Positions 1 to 7,606 of a stretch of DNA of 15,584 bases are shown here, piece after piece. Within the stretch, counting starts at the first letter, position 1, and every line of letters begins with the position of its first letter. The translations under genes and the position numbers were made by a program. The DNA lies in contig JAJYJX010000041.1 of NCBI GenBank assembly GCA_021789095.1, positions 1 through 15,584 of the forward strand, in the 5' to 3' direction. The DNA is from a bacterium (GTDB lineage Bacteria > JAMCPX01). The notes beneath the pieces were generated by a model that was given only the letters and a program-made list of their open reading frames with translations, had not been told where the DNA came from and searched no databases.

Positions 1-416
1 CGCAAGTAAGCATTTATTGTTGCAGGGTAGAGCATAAAAATTACAAAAAAAATAAGACTTATTCTCCAGTCTTTAAAAAATCTTTCGCTAATTTTTACTA
101 ATAAAAAAGCAGCTATGCTGGCAAAAATAATTGAAAGAACAATTAAAGTAAAAGCGTTTTGAAAAAGTAGATATATTGGGGCAAAAACGAGCACAATAGG
201 CCTAAAGTGATCATCCCCAAAAGAATTTTTGAAATGGTATATACTTGCATCAAGGCTGAAATGATGTACAAAATTATATATCAATTGATTAAGCAATCCC
301 ACATCTTCAGGCCAGCCGCAGTTAAAAGTCCTATATGCCCCATAATATAAAATAATAAAGAAAAGGGTCATGCCGATTAACGATATCCTAAAAATCCAGT
401 TCTTACTCAGTTCCAT
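1..416 (-). CDS. DUF2079 family membrane protein, N-terminal part (3' end outside window)
   Basis: This is a partial gene running off the left edge of the window, with about 138 codons visible. The ATG at 416-414 is preceded by an AAAGGAA ribosome binding site, and an in-frame stop lies a short way upstream, so the start is well supported. Residues 8-24 form a first membrane helix. They are followed by a segment with GWPEDVGLLNQLIYNF and then FGDDHFRPIVLVFAPIYLLF, the acidic and histidine pattern seen after the first helix in DUF2079 proteins. Two further hydrophobic helices follow. DUF2079 proteins are polytopic inner-membrane proteins related to GT-C glycosyltransferases, and their substrates are mostly unknown. 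The GT2 genes to the right fit a surface-glycan setting. The region is strongly AT-rich. The family call is by motif memory, and the specific function is not known. Confidence 0.75.
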   Translation of the reverse strand, partial: MELSKNWIFRISLIGMTLFFIILYYGAYRTFNCGWPEDVGLLNQLIYNFVHHFSLDASIYHFKNSFGDDHFRPIVLVFAPIYLLFQNAFTLIVLSIIFASIAAFLLVKISERFFKDWRISLIFFVIFMLYPATINAYL

Positions 417-1019
417 TGCTTTCCTTTTTTGTGAATCAATATCATATATGTTTGATTTTTTCTACTTCCCTGTTCCCTGTTTTCACGAGGACGGCTTTTT
501 CAGATGCATTTTGGGGTTAACCTTATTTATAAGGTGTGCACTTTTAAAATTTACCCACCATAGTTTTCTGGACTACGACAGTCTTAAGCTATATAGCCTT
601 GCATAAAAATAACACCAAGTCATTGCAAGCGGAGAACCCATTCAAAGAATGGGTCAGCGAAGCAATCTTTCTATACACCGACAGATTACTTCGTCGTTTC
701 ACTCCTCGTAATGACGCTTTAATTATGTAAGGCTATATATCATTTTCTTCCCTTAAATACTATACTCCCAGAGCAGTGCTCCAACCATAACAAAAAATAT
801 TATTCCCGAGAGGAAAATCCTCTCTGGAAAGTGAAATAATAGATGCTAATGCGACCATGTTTCCGAGCTCGTGGTATAACCTGATAAGAGATGTTGCATG
901 CTTCGGAAGGATTATCATTGAGAATAAGTGTGGCACTTTTTTAATGCGGAATACATTTTTCCTTATCCATATCGCATTTTCATTGAAAGTCAGATTATTT
1001 TATATTACAGATTTTACAT
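417..1019. other. Intergenic region of about 600 bases between divergent genes
   Basis: I find no convincing gene between the DUF2079 start and the first GT2 start. The stretch contains a MITE-like repeat (619-715) and a small perfect hairpin GAGAGGA-AAA-TCCTCTC at 808-824 that is not followed by a T-run in the plus direction. It also has a short palindrome GAGCAGTGCTC at 771-781. The open frame beginning at 857 has no ribosome binding site, runs through the GT2 start in another frame and resembles no family I know. Promoters for both divergent genes should lie here, but I see no clear -35/-10 pair. Confidence 0.6.
619..715. repeat. MITE-like inverted repeat, 'gtcattgc' type
   Basis: The element starts GTCATTGCAAGC and ends CCTCGTAATGAC, so its ends are imperfect terminal inverted repeats (GTCATTgCaAG against GTCATTaCgAG). 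Inside lies a second inverted pair, GCGAAGCAATCT at 658-669 and AGATTACTTCGT. The left arm also carries a perfect 8-bp hairpin ACCCATTC-AAA-GAATGGGT at 636-654. Many anaerobic and deltaproteobacterial genomes carry dispersed non-coding elements of this kind. No open frame is present, and only one copy is seen in the window. Confidence 0.7.
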
Positions 1020-2012
1020 ATGCAAAAACAAGAAAATCCGCTGCTTTCAATAATTATAGTAAATTACAATGTAAAAGAGGAACTTCTGAACTGCATTCAA
1101 TCCATTAAAGATACTATCGACTCCGATGATCATACTGTTTCTTATGAGGTAATCATCTCTGATAATGGCTCAGTGGATGGCAGTGTTAAGGCTGTACAAG
1201 AAAGATTCCCATGGGTTATAATTGTTAAAAACAATGATAATCTTGGTTTTGGCAAAGCAAACAACATCGGAGCAAAACAATCAAAAGGCAGAATCTTATG
1301 TTTTCTTAATCCGGACACCCTGGTTAAAGATGGAATAAAAAATATGATCCAATATCTGTTAACCAATCCAGAAGTTGGGCTTGTCAGTCCGTTAGTTTAC
1401 GAAGCTGACGGTAAAACAATAGCATATCTGTATAAACCGGTCTATTTTCATTTTATGCTTCAGCTCCTCGATCTTTTTTTTACACCCATAGTGAGAACCT
1501 TGTATACCTACAAAAGGTACAACCAAAAAAAGAACATCCTGAAAAAGAAACCGTTTGAGGCAGAGCTAATCCATGGGTGCATTATGCTGCTGAGAAAAGA
1601 GGTTTTTAATCAGATAGGCGGGTTTGATGACAATATTTTTATGTATGGAGAGGAAACTGATATGTGGTTTAAGCTCAAGAAATTGAAATATAAGATCATG
1701 ATTTATCCGAATGCGTCGATACTTCATTTGGGGAGCAAGGCTGTGGGCAAAATTCCCAAGATCTTTACTGAAACAAGGGGTGCCCAGGCTTTAAAGTATT
1801 TATTTAAAAAGTATTTTCCTTTTACGTGGTATATACGATATTTTATAGAGTTGCTGAGCCAGGGAAGACAAATACTAAGCGCTTATACGACTGCGGGATT
1901 ATATTTTATTCTTAAAAAAAATTACACACAATGCTTATTCAATGCGAAAAAACATACAATTAAATTCAATACCTTTTATAAGGTATTAACAAACAAGACG
2001 TTAACAGGCTAA
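1020..2012 (+). CDS. Glycosyltransferase family 2 (rhamnosyltransferase/WbbL-like)
   Basis: This 330-residue GT-A fold glycosyltransferase would transfer a nucleotide-activated sugar to a growing surface glycan at the cytoplasmic face of the membrane. The beginning, LSIIIVNYNVKEEL (residues 9-22), is the usual GT2 first strand. SDNGSVDGS (47-55) and NLGFGKANNIG (74-84) contact the nucleotide. FLNPDT (95-100) is the DXD-equivalent metal site. HGCIMLLRKEVFNQIGGFDD (185-204) and GEETDMWFK (210-218) supply the acceptor and catalytic-base region, followed by a conserved His-Leu-Gly at 236-238. The pattern is that of COG1216. The C-terminal 70 residues contain amphipathic helices that may attach to the membrane. 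The ATG has no good Shine-Dalgarno sequence. The gene is AT-rich (about 35% G+C in one counted line) and converges on another GT2 gene 33 bases away. Donor and acceptor cannot be told from sequence. Confidence 0.9.
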   Translation: MQKQENPLLSIIIVNYNVKEELLNCIQSIKDTIDSDDHTVSYEVIISDNGSVDGSVKAVQERFPWVIIVKNNDNLGFGKANNIGAKQSKGRILCFLNPDTLVKDGIKNMIQYLLTNPEVGLVSPLVYEADGKTIAYLYKPVYFHFMLQLLDLFFTPIVRTLYTYKRYNQKKNILKKKPFEAELIHGCIMLLRKEVFNQIGGFDDNIFMYGEETDMWFKLKKLKYKIMIYPNASILHLGSKAVGKIPKIFTETRGAQALKYLFKKYFPFTWYIRYFIELLSQGRQILSAYTTAGLYFILKKNYTQCLFNAKKHTIKFNTFYKVLTNKTLTG

Positions 2013-2045
2013 GCTTGCAACATACTGGGTTATTTACAATATGAA

Positions 2046-2978
2046 TCATGTGCATTTTTTGTATCTTTGATATAATTTTATCCCGATAAGCAGTTTAAAC
2101 ATATTCTCGACCGCGATGGATGACAGTAAAGAGAGAGGATCGTGCCTGGCTGCACGCGACAGGTACATCCCGGCCTTTTCAAAATCACCGATGGATATGA
2201 ATGCCCTTGAAAGCCTTAGTGCCCTTTTGGCGGCGATCTTGTTATCGATCTGTACCCTGTATTTACCGGCGGATACGGTTATGCTGTTCCATGCAGCTTC
2301 TGTAGCATTGACCCATTGAGCTTTATTTTTCGAATAGCTTCCGGAATGCACATATATATGCACAGTAGATTTATCTATGAAACCAATGCCGCCTGCCATG
2401 GCGCATTTCGAGAAAAGTTCCCAGTCTTCACGGGGAGGCAGGCTAACGTTAAACCCGCCTGTTTGCTCCAAAAGGGCAGTTCTTGCAATACACGTTGATG
2501 GATACCCTATCATTGCACGCAGCATAAGCTTAAAATATGGATCACCCGTGCCTGTTTTAACTCCTTTGATACCGGGTTTTCTCCCTTGTTTTTGTTCGTC
2601 TATCATAACCCAGTTTGAAAAAGCTATCCCAATATTTTTGTGTTCGTTCATAAAACTATTCAGTGAATGAAGATGCTCTGGCAGCCAGTAATCATCATCA
2701 TCAAGGAAGGCAATAAGCCCTGCTTGTGCGAGCTTTATGCCGGTGTTCCTGCAGACGGATCGTCCCTGATTCTTTTCATTGCGGATGTACCTTAGGACAC
2801 CTTTTTCTATTTCTGCTTTAAATCCTCTTTGCAGCCGCTCACCGGTATTATCTGTTGACGCATCATCAATAACAATAATCTCAAAATTTTTAAAGCCTTG
2901 AGAAAATACACTATTTAATGCCCTCTCAAGCATTTCAAACCTGTTGTAGGTGGGTATCACAACACTTATCTCAGGCAT
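2046..2978 (-). CDS. Glycosyltransferase family 2
   Basis: The product is a 310-residue GT2 enzyme. It opens with EISVVIPTYNRFEMLERALN (residues 3-22), then IIVIDDASTDNT (34-45) for the nucleotide, a QGRSVCRNTGI segment (71-81), and the metal-binding FLDDDDYWLP (91-100). The REDWELFSK segment (183-191) carries the catalytic acid pair typical of inverting GT2 enzymes. Residues 249-280 look like one TPR-type helical pair (alternating Ala/Leu, then GDFEKAGMYLSRAARHDP), an extension found in several GT2 subfamilies. The start is an ATG at 2978 with a weak GGGA site upstream. It is transcribed toward the GT2 at 1020-2012 and may share a transcript with the ATPase gene upstream, from which it is about 90 bases distant. 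Donor and acceptor are unknown. A role in cell-surface glycan or glycoprotein assembly is inferred from the family. Confidence 0.9.
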   Translation of the reverse strand: MPEISVVIPTYNRFEMLERALNSVFSQGFKNFEIIVIDDASTDNTGERLQRGFKAEIEKGVLRYIRNEKNQGRSVCRNTGIKLAQAGLIAFLDDDDYWLPEHLHSLNSFMNEHKNIGIAFSNWVMIDEQKQGRKPGIKGVKTGTGDPYFKLMLRAMIGYPSTCIARTALLEQTGGFNVSLPPREDWELFSKCAMAGGIGFIDKSTVHIYVHSGSYSKNKAQWVNATEAAWNSITVSAGKYRVQIDNKIAAKRALRLSRAFISIGDFEKAGMYLSRAARHDPLSLLSSIAVENMFKLLIGIKLYQRYKKCT

Positions 2979-3067
2979 ACTGTCTATCCCGTTCGAAAAT
3001 CATTTTAATCATTGAACATAACGTACATATACGGTCAAAGCATGGCAGCTATTGTTCATAAATATTT

Positions 3068-4240
3068 TTATATATAAAACCTGTACGCATCTGTGCTGTC
3101 GACTATCATTCCTTTGCCTGGAAAACTTTTGGTAAACTTGTGGTTCTTTTTATTCCAAGCGACTTCTATACCGGTTACCGTGTCATTGCTCAAGACTATA
3201 TCAACCTCTTTTCCTTCATAATTTCGCCAATAAAAGAGTTCGTAGCGCTTTTTTTCATAATCAATCCTTCGTTTCAGGCCCAAAGCAACAGCATTTTCAA
3301 GCAACAGTCCTTTATCATCCCTTTGATCAAGCAGATTGAAGTTACCGATAACGGCATTGCGGATCCCGAGGTCGTAAAAATAGACTTTGAATTTCTTTTT
3401 CATAACATTCCTGAGATTTCTGTCATAAGGATAAACCCTGAAAACAATGAAAAACCGTTCCAAAAGATCAATATAATTCAGAACGGTACTGCGTGAGATA
3501 CCGATCTGAGTTGCAATCTCATGCGGATTGACCAAATTTCCGATTTGGAATGCCAAAAGCTTCGTCAGTTCAACAATGATCCTTGGTTTTTTCATGCCCT
3601 CAAGCATGAGCAGATCCTTGAAAAGGTATGAATCAACGATCTCCTTCAGTTTCGCCGTTCTGTCCTGTAATGATTCAAGAAGATACATTTCCGGATAAGA
3701 GCCGGTGAGCAGAACCCCTTTGAGGGCTTCACCCAGTTTCTCGGCGAGAACAGGTTTTTCCTCGAACCGCCAGAAATCATTGGGAGATTTGTCCGTTGTT
3801 TCCTCAAGCGATAAAGCATAGAGGGGGAATATCTTTTTTCTGCCTGCAAGACTGTCTCCTATATCGTGCAGGAAAAGAAAAGAGGAAGAACCGGTAGCTA
3901 TTATTTTTACACCCGGGAAGTGATCATAGAATAATTTGAAAAGTAAGCCGATGTTATTCAAGTACTGAATTTCATCAAAAAAGAGGAGACCATTATCGTT
4001 TTGCATCCCAAGATCATGAAGAACAACCTTAATCTTTTCCTGAGAAAAATTTTGCCATAATCGTATAATGGCCGGATCTGTAAAATCAAAATAAGCTGTT
4101 TTCCTGTCTGTAATCCTGGTTTTTAGAATTTTAAGAAGGGTGGTTTTCCCGACCCGTCGTGGGCCATTTATAATGATTATTTCCGGTGTGTTAAGGTCTT
4201 TGAGGATATCTGCTTCTATAAATCTTTTAAATATTTGCAT
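3068..4240 (-). CDS. AAA_14/DUF4143 family ATP-binding protein
   Basis: This is a STAND/AAA-like ATPase of the common 'AAA_14 plus DUF4143' architecture. Counted from the ATG at 4240, the Walker A motif NGPRRVGKTT is at residues 25-34, the Walker B LLFFDEIQ at 85-92, and the sensor ATGSSSFLF at 115-123. The middle holds a winged-helix-like stretch (NPHEIATQIGISRSTVLNYI, about 238-257). The C-terminus has the PD-(D/E)XK-like pattern: E315, then GKEVDIV with D347, then GIEVAW with E359. The usual Lys after that Glu (as in EVK) is missing or displaced. Length fits the family (about 380-400). A GTG at 4258 could add six residues but lacks a ribosome binding site, and family members normally begin near the ATG chosen here. 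The biological role of these ATPases is largely unknown; defence or toxin-like roles are speculation. It lies in the AT-rich part of the window. Confidence 0.88.
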   Translation of the reverse strand: MQIFKRFIEADILKDLNTPEIIIINGPRRVGKTTLLKILKTRITDRKTAYFDFTDPAIIRLWQNFSQEKIKVVLHDLGMQNDNGLLFFDEIQYLNNIGLLFKLFYDHFPGVKIIATGSSSFLFLHDIGDSLAGRKKIFPLYALSLEETTDKSPNDFWRFEEKPVLAEKLGEALKGVLLTGSYPEMYLLESLQDRTAKLKEIVDSYLFKDLLMLEGMKKPRIIVELTKLLAFQIGNLVNPHEIATQIGISRSTVLNYIDLLERFFIVFRVYPYDRNLRNVMKKKFKVYFYDLGIRNAVIGNFNLLDQRDDKGLLLENAVALGLKRRIDYEKKRYELFYWRNYEGKEVDIVLSNDTVTGIEVAWNKKNHKFTKSFPGKGMIVDSTDAYRFYI

Positions 4241-4405
4241 GCAAATAGGGTAAATCACCTAAAAAGAAAAGTCAAGTATCAAAATTATGCATAATTTTGT
4301 TAAATAACTATAAATTTTTCGTTTAAGCGTTTTTCGTTTTTGATCTTGTGTTATTCGATATTGTTTAGAATTTAATTTTTATATGATACATGCTATCAAT
4401 CGCTT

Positions 4406-5038
4406 ATGGGACTGACAGGCATATTTATAAGCTCTTTTATCATCGCCTTTTCGGGCGCCATGATGCCGGGCCCGATGTTTACAGCCACAATGCTGATGAG
4501 CAGCAAAAGGGGTTTCACGTCAGGGCCTGTCATAGTCATGGGGCATGGCACGCTCGAAGCCCTGCTCGTAATACTGCTCTATCTTGGGTTTGGCGAGCTG
4601 CTCAAGGACCATATGGTGATGGGCAGTATCGGCGTCATAGGTGGTATAACACTCCTGTGGATGGCTTATGAAGCATTCGGGTTTTCGGGCAATGCTTTAA
4701 CAGAGAACAGAGGGAGGCTGGTCAACGGCTCCGCATATATCGCAGGCATTCTTACATCCCTGTCAAACCCCTACTGGATCATTTGGTGGGTGACAATAGG
4801 ACTGAGCTACATTGTGTTATCATTCAAATACGGTATCATTGGAATTGTGGTATTTTATACAGGTCATATACTCGCAGACCTTGTCTGGTACAGTATAGTA
4901 GCGCTTTCTTTCGGCTATATGAAAAGGTTCATCTCATCAAAGGGGTTCAGGGCGATTACCGTTATAAGCGGGATTATATTTGCAGGATTCTCTGCTTACT
5001 TTGTATGGTACGGGATAAATAGTCTGATTAAATCTTAA
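4406..5038 (+). CDS. LysE/RhtB family amino-acid exporter
   Basis: This 210-residue integral membrane protein has the size and motifs of LysE-type translocators, which export amino acids or similar small molecules. It has about six hydrophobic helices. Helix 1 contains GAMMPGPMFTATM (residues 17-29), the family's PGP signature. GPVIVMGHGTLEALLV (40-55) is the second conserved segment. SNPYWIIWW (120-128) is the diagnostic Asn-Pro before helix 4, and GHILADLVWYS (153-163) is a late conserved block. The region ahead of it (4259-4405) is AT-rich and the ATG has no clear Shine-Dalgarno sequence. The next gene on the strand follows after about 60 bases, so co-transcription with the receiver gene is possible. 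The exported substrate cannot be inferred. Confidence 0.88.
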   Translation: MGLTGIFISSFIIAFSGAMMPGPMFTATMLMSSKRGFTSGPVIVMGHGTLEALLVILLYLGFGELLKDHMVMGSIGVIGGITLLWMAYEAFGFSGNALTENRGRLVNGSAYIAGILTSLSNPYWIIWWVTIGLSYIVLSFKYGIIGIVVFYTGHILADLVWYSIVALSFGYMKRFISSKGFRAITVISGIIFAGFSAYFVWYGINSLIKS

Positions 5039-5088
5039 GCCCCAAAAGCTATTGCAGATTGGGTAAAAATGTATTATTCATGCAATGC

Positions 5089-5095
5089 AGGAGGG
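5089..5095 (+). promoter_or_regulatory. Strong ribosome binding site fixing the receiver start
   Basis: AGGAGGG lies three bases before the ATG at 5099. This decides between that ATG and an in-frame ATG ten codons upstream at 5069, which has no such site and would add a Cys-rich stretch not expected of a receiver domain. Confidence 0.8.
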
Positions 5096-5098
5096 TGC

Positions 5099-5476
5099 AT
5101 GGCGGAAAAGGAAAAAATCGTTATCGCCGATGACATGGATACGGTTCTTATGCTCGAAGAGATCCTTCTCAAGAAAACAGGTTACGAGATTATAAAGGCA
5201 CGAACGGGAACAGAAGCGTTAAAAAAGATTCAAACGATCAAACCAAAGATTGTACTGCTCGATCTTTCCATGCCCGAAATGAACGGTGATGCCATCTGCA
5301 GGTTTATTAAGAGCAGTAATGATCTTAAACACATTAAGGTGGCAATTATAACGTCTCATGGTAAGCCGGAAGACAAAGACAGGGCAATAAGAAGCGGATG
5401 TGATTTTTTTCTGACAAAACCGGTGAACAGCAGGCAACTGCTTGAAATAGTTTTAAAGGATTCACAGGGAAGGTGA
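5099..5476 (+). CDS. Stand-alone response regulator receiver domain (CheY-like)
   Basis: This 125-residue single-domain receiver would be phosphorylated by a sensor kinase and pass the signal by protein contact, since it has no DNA-binding output. All the expected residues are present: the acidic pair D11-D12 in VIADDMD, phospho-acceptor D55 in VLLDLSMPEMNG, the Thr/Ser at 85-86 in IITSHG, and K107 in FLTKPV. The start at 5099 is set by the AGGAGGG site. No histidine kinase is encoded nearby. The downstream HEAT-repeat gene follows at once on the same strand, and its open frame continues in the same reading frame right after this gene's TGA. The HEAT protein is therefore the likely partner or effector, by inference from gene order only. 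Confidence 0.92.
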   Translation: MAEKEKIVIADDMDTVLMLEEILLKKTGYEIIKARTGTEALKKIQTIKPKIVLLDLSMPEMNGDAICRFIKSSNDLKHIKVAIITSHGKPEDKDRAIRSGCDFFLTKPVNSRQLLEIVLKDSQGR

Positions 5477-5575
5477 AGTCTTAAAGATGGGGTAAACGAA
5501 GAAGCAATCAATACTGCAGGACAGCAAAAGCTAAGGGACGATTTAACAGCTTTTACTTTTTCACTGATCCAGGCG

Positions 5576-7606
5576 TTGCTTAAAACAGGATATTACGCGC
5601 CGGAACACCCTTCATCTTTACAGGCAAAAACAGGCCTTTATGAGGAATTCGGCAGGCTCCTTGAAAACAGGGACGAGATTACCTATATAAAGTTTGTTCA
5701 GCCTGACAGGACCGATGTGCTGGTAGAAGGTGTTATTGATGAGCAGTTCAGTCTCAGGTCCGGCATGTCAGGCGGCATGGCGGAACTTTTCATACCGCGT
5801 TTCATAGAGTATTTTATAAGACACAACCTTGCAAGTTTTTCTATTAAAAAGAACATAAACAAACAGGCATTTGAGGCATTTCTTGAACTCATGAGCAAGC
5901 CCTATGCTGACAGGGGTGGAGGCAAGGATGATTTTCTCGAAAAACTGCTGGAGCACAATATATCATCTGTATCCGTAATATTTGATGTTGATCTGCTTGG
6001 TGAGTTGAAGTCCCTGCCGTGGCGGGTAAAACTTGCACTTGCGAGATTTGTAAAGGACTTAAGGCTCCTGCCCATCTTTAAAGACAGCTCGGCTGGAAAG
6101 ATCGCAGCAGCGAAAAAAGAGCTTATAAAAGAGATTATAAGGCCTTTGAAAGATCCTGCGCTGTTAAAGGACATCGTATTCAACAGCGATCTTGTTGCCA
6201 AACACATGCAGGATTCAGGGAGTATCGATCTTGATGAAACGGTTGTCTCCAGCATGCCTGAACCACTCGTTATAAAGGCCGGCGGGCTTATGCTGAATGA
6301 ATTTAATGCATTCATGAAATCAAAACAAGAAAAAAAAGACGGGGTTTACGCAAGGAAGGAATCGAGATACTTTTCAGGGATAAGCAGTATTGCCTTCAGG
6401 CTGATAAAAGACAACAGTGCCCAAGGCGACGATCTGCTGGAAGAGATCCACAGTAAAAACCTCATTACCTATGAGTCGCTGCCGGAAAGGATAAAAAAGG
6501 CTATCAGGGTTAAGGAGTTTGCCGGAAAACTGGCAGCCAAACCGAACCTGTACCTCAACCATATCCTGGAACACGCATACATAGAGGGGAATAATACCCT
6601 TGCTGATATGGCCGCACTTGCGTTGCCGGAGTTATTGAAGCAGGAAAAACTTGAACTCGTATCTGACATTGCCGGGATCTTTGAAAAAAACAAGGCAGCA
6701 TCCAAGATCATCCAGAAAGCGCTTATCCAGTTAGAATCCGGTGATATTCTTGATGAATTGGAACAGAAGCTCATGACAGCACAACCCGATGCCGCCAACA
6801 GCATACTGGACATATTCAGGCTGGCAGGTAAAAATGCTGTACCGCACCTTATGAACATACTTTTGAAAATAGAGAATATCAGCATAAGGCGCAGGGTCAT
6901 CAATGCCCTGATAGCGATGAAGGCGAACTCCGAGCCGGCACTTTTAAAGGAACTGCGCAAAAAAGGACATCCATGGTTCATGCTCAGGAATATCGTTTTT
7001 ATACTCGGTGAGATAAAATCCCAAACAGCGCCTGAACTGTTCTCTGAACTCTGGCAGCATGAACATCCGCGTGTCAGGGAAGAAATTCTGTCATCCACGT
7101 ACAAGATCTTCGGCAAAGACGGCGAAGGAATATTTATAGAAGCACTCGAAGACAAGGACAATGATGTGAAGAAAAAGGCCATATACTATCTCGGCATGAT
7201 CAGGAGTGTTGATAAAAATGTAATTTTGCATCTCACCAATCTTGTCAAAAAGCGGCCGGCAGATGATAAAGAGCTCGCCGACCATTTGCAGGTACAGGCA
7301 GCAATCTCGCTCGGGCTTATCGGTAATCAGTCAAAAGAGTTTCATGATGTAATAGAGCAGACCCTGATAAATGCAGTAACCCATGAACGCAAGGGACTGC
7401 TTGGCATCGGGAAGACAGGCATGCGCGAGAAGTCCGACATGGTGAAGATCGCTGTTTGCGGCGCACTTGCCATGCTCGGTTCAAAAAATGCCTTGCCGGT
7501 CCTTAAAAATTTGAGTGCGTCAAAAAATGATGAACTGAAAAAAGCGTCCGAAGATGCAATACAGAAGATAGAATCAGTGCCCGAGGTTATCCCACCGCCT
7601 CAATGA
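5576..7606 (+). CDS. HEAT-repeat protein (start uncertain, probably upstream near 5487)
   Basis: From a TTG at 5576 this gives 676 residues, but the coding frame is clearly open and protein-like back to the receiver's stop at 5476 (it encodes DDLTAFTFSLIQALLKTG just across the TTG). The N-terminal part (about 1-240) is a helical region with GYYAPEHPSS near its start and a segment FIRHNLASFSIKKNINKQAF. From about residue 340 to the end there are repeated helix pairs of the HEAT/PBS-lyase type, for example around AVPHLMNILLK, SIRRRVINALIAM, HPRVREEILSS, DNDVKKKAIYYLGMI, LQVQAAISLGLIG and SDMVKIAVCGALAMLGS. Such solenoids bind other proteins; no enzyme motif is visible. The neighbouring receiver suggests a signalling output or scaffold. 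An ATG at 5487 with a good upstream AGGTGA would be the natural start but is out of frame by one G (see findings). The 3' end overlaps the minus-strand C26 hydrolase by 33 bases. Confidence 0.88.
   Translation: MLKTGYYAPEHPSSLQAKTGLYEEFGRLLENRDEITYIKFVQPDRTDVLVEGVIDEQFSLRSGMSGGMAELFIPRFIEYFIRHNLASFSIKKNINKQAFEAFLELMSKPYADRGGGKDDFLEKLLEHNISSVSVIFDVDLLGELKSLPWRVKLALARFVKDLRLLPIFKDSSAGKIAAAKKELIKEIIRPLKDPALLKDIVFNSDLVAKHMQDSGSIDLDETVVSSMPEPLVIKAGGLMLNEFNAFMKSKQEKKDGVYARKESRYFSGISSIAFRLIKDNSAQGDDLLEEIHSKNLITYESLPERIKKAIRVKEFAGKLAAKPNLYLNHILEHAYIEGNNTLADMAALALPELLKQEKLELVSDIAGIFEKNKAASKIIQKALIQLESGDILDELEQKLMTAQPDAANSILDIFRLAGKNAVPHLMNILLKIENISIRRRVINALIAMKANSEPALLKELRKKGHPWFMLRNIVFILGEIKSQTAPELFSELWQHEHPRVREEILSSTYKIFGKDGEGIFIEALEDKDNDVKKKAIYYLGMIRSVDKNVILHLTNLVKKRPADDKELADHLQVQAAISLGLIGNQSKEFHDVIEQTLINAVTHERKGLLGIGKTGMREKSDMVKIAVCGALAMLGSKNALPVLKNLSASKNDELKKASEDAIQKIESVPEVIPPPQ

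Noticed and set aside
466-479. Short direct repeat TTCCCTG-TTCCCTG
   Set aside because: Two 7-base copies are too short to call a repeat array. There is no spacer structure or further copies, so it is not a CRISPR or iteron set.
370-606. Plus-strand open frame of 78 codons
   Set aside because: Its first part is antisense to the DUF2079 gene and the rest is low-quality AT-rich sequence with no ribosome binding site.
808-824. Perfect hairpin GAGAGGA-AAA-TCCTCTC as a terminator
   Set aside because: There is no T-run on the plus strand. On the minus strand the T-rich stretch is too far from the stem, and no minus-strand gene ends just before it.
857-1108. Open frame of 83 codons ahead of the first GT2 gene
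   Set aside because: It has no ribosome binding site, resembles no family I know, and overlaps the well-supported GT2 gene by about 90 bases in another frame.
4259-4405. Riboswitch or promoter ahead of the LysE-type exporter
   Set aside because: The stretch is AT-rich with several T-runs, but I could not find a -35/-10 pair with acceptable spacing or a conserved aptamer-like fold.
5474-5476. TGA between the receiver and the HEAT frame as a selenocysteine or read-through codon
   Set aside because: The receiver domain is complete at this point and no Sec-type motif or obvious hairpin follows. A downstream ATG with a good ribosome binding site that is one G out of frame explains the open frame better.
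6469-7182. Long minus-strand frame (237 codons) inside the HEAT gene
   Set aside because: It is Ser/Phe-rich, as expected from the reverse of a Lys/Glu/Leu-rich helical gene. It has no start signal and no family resemblance.
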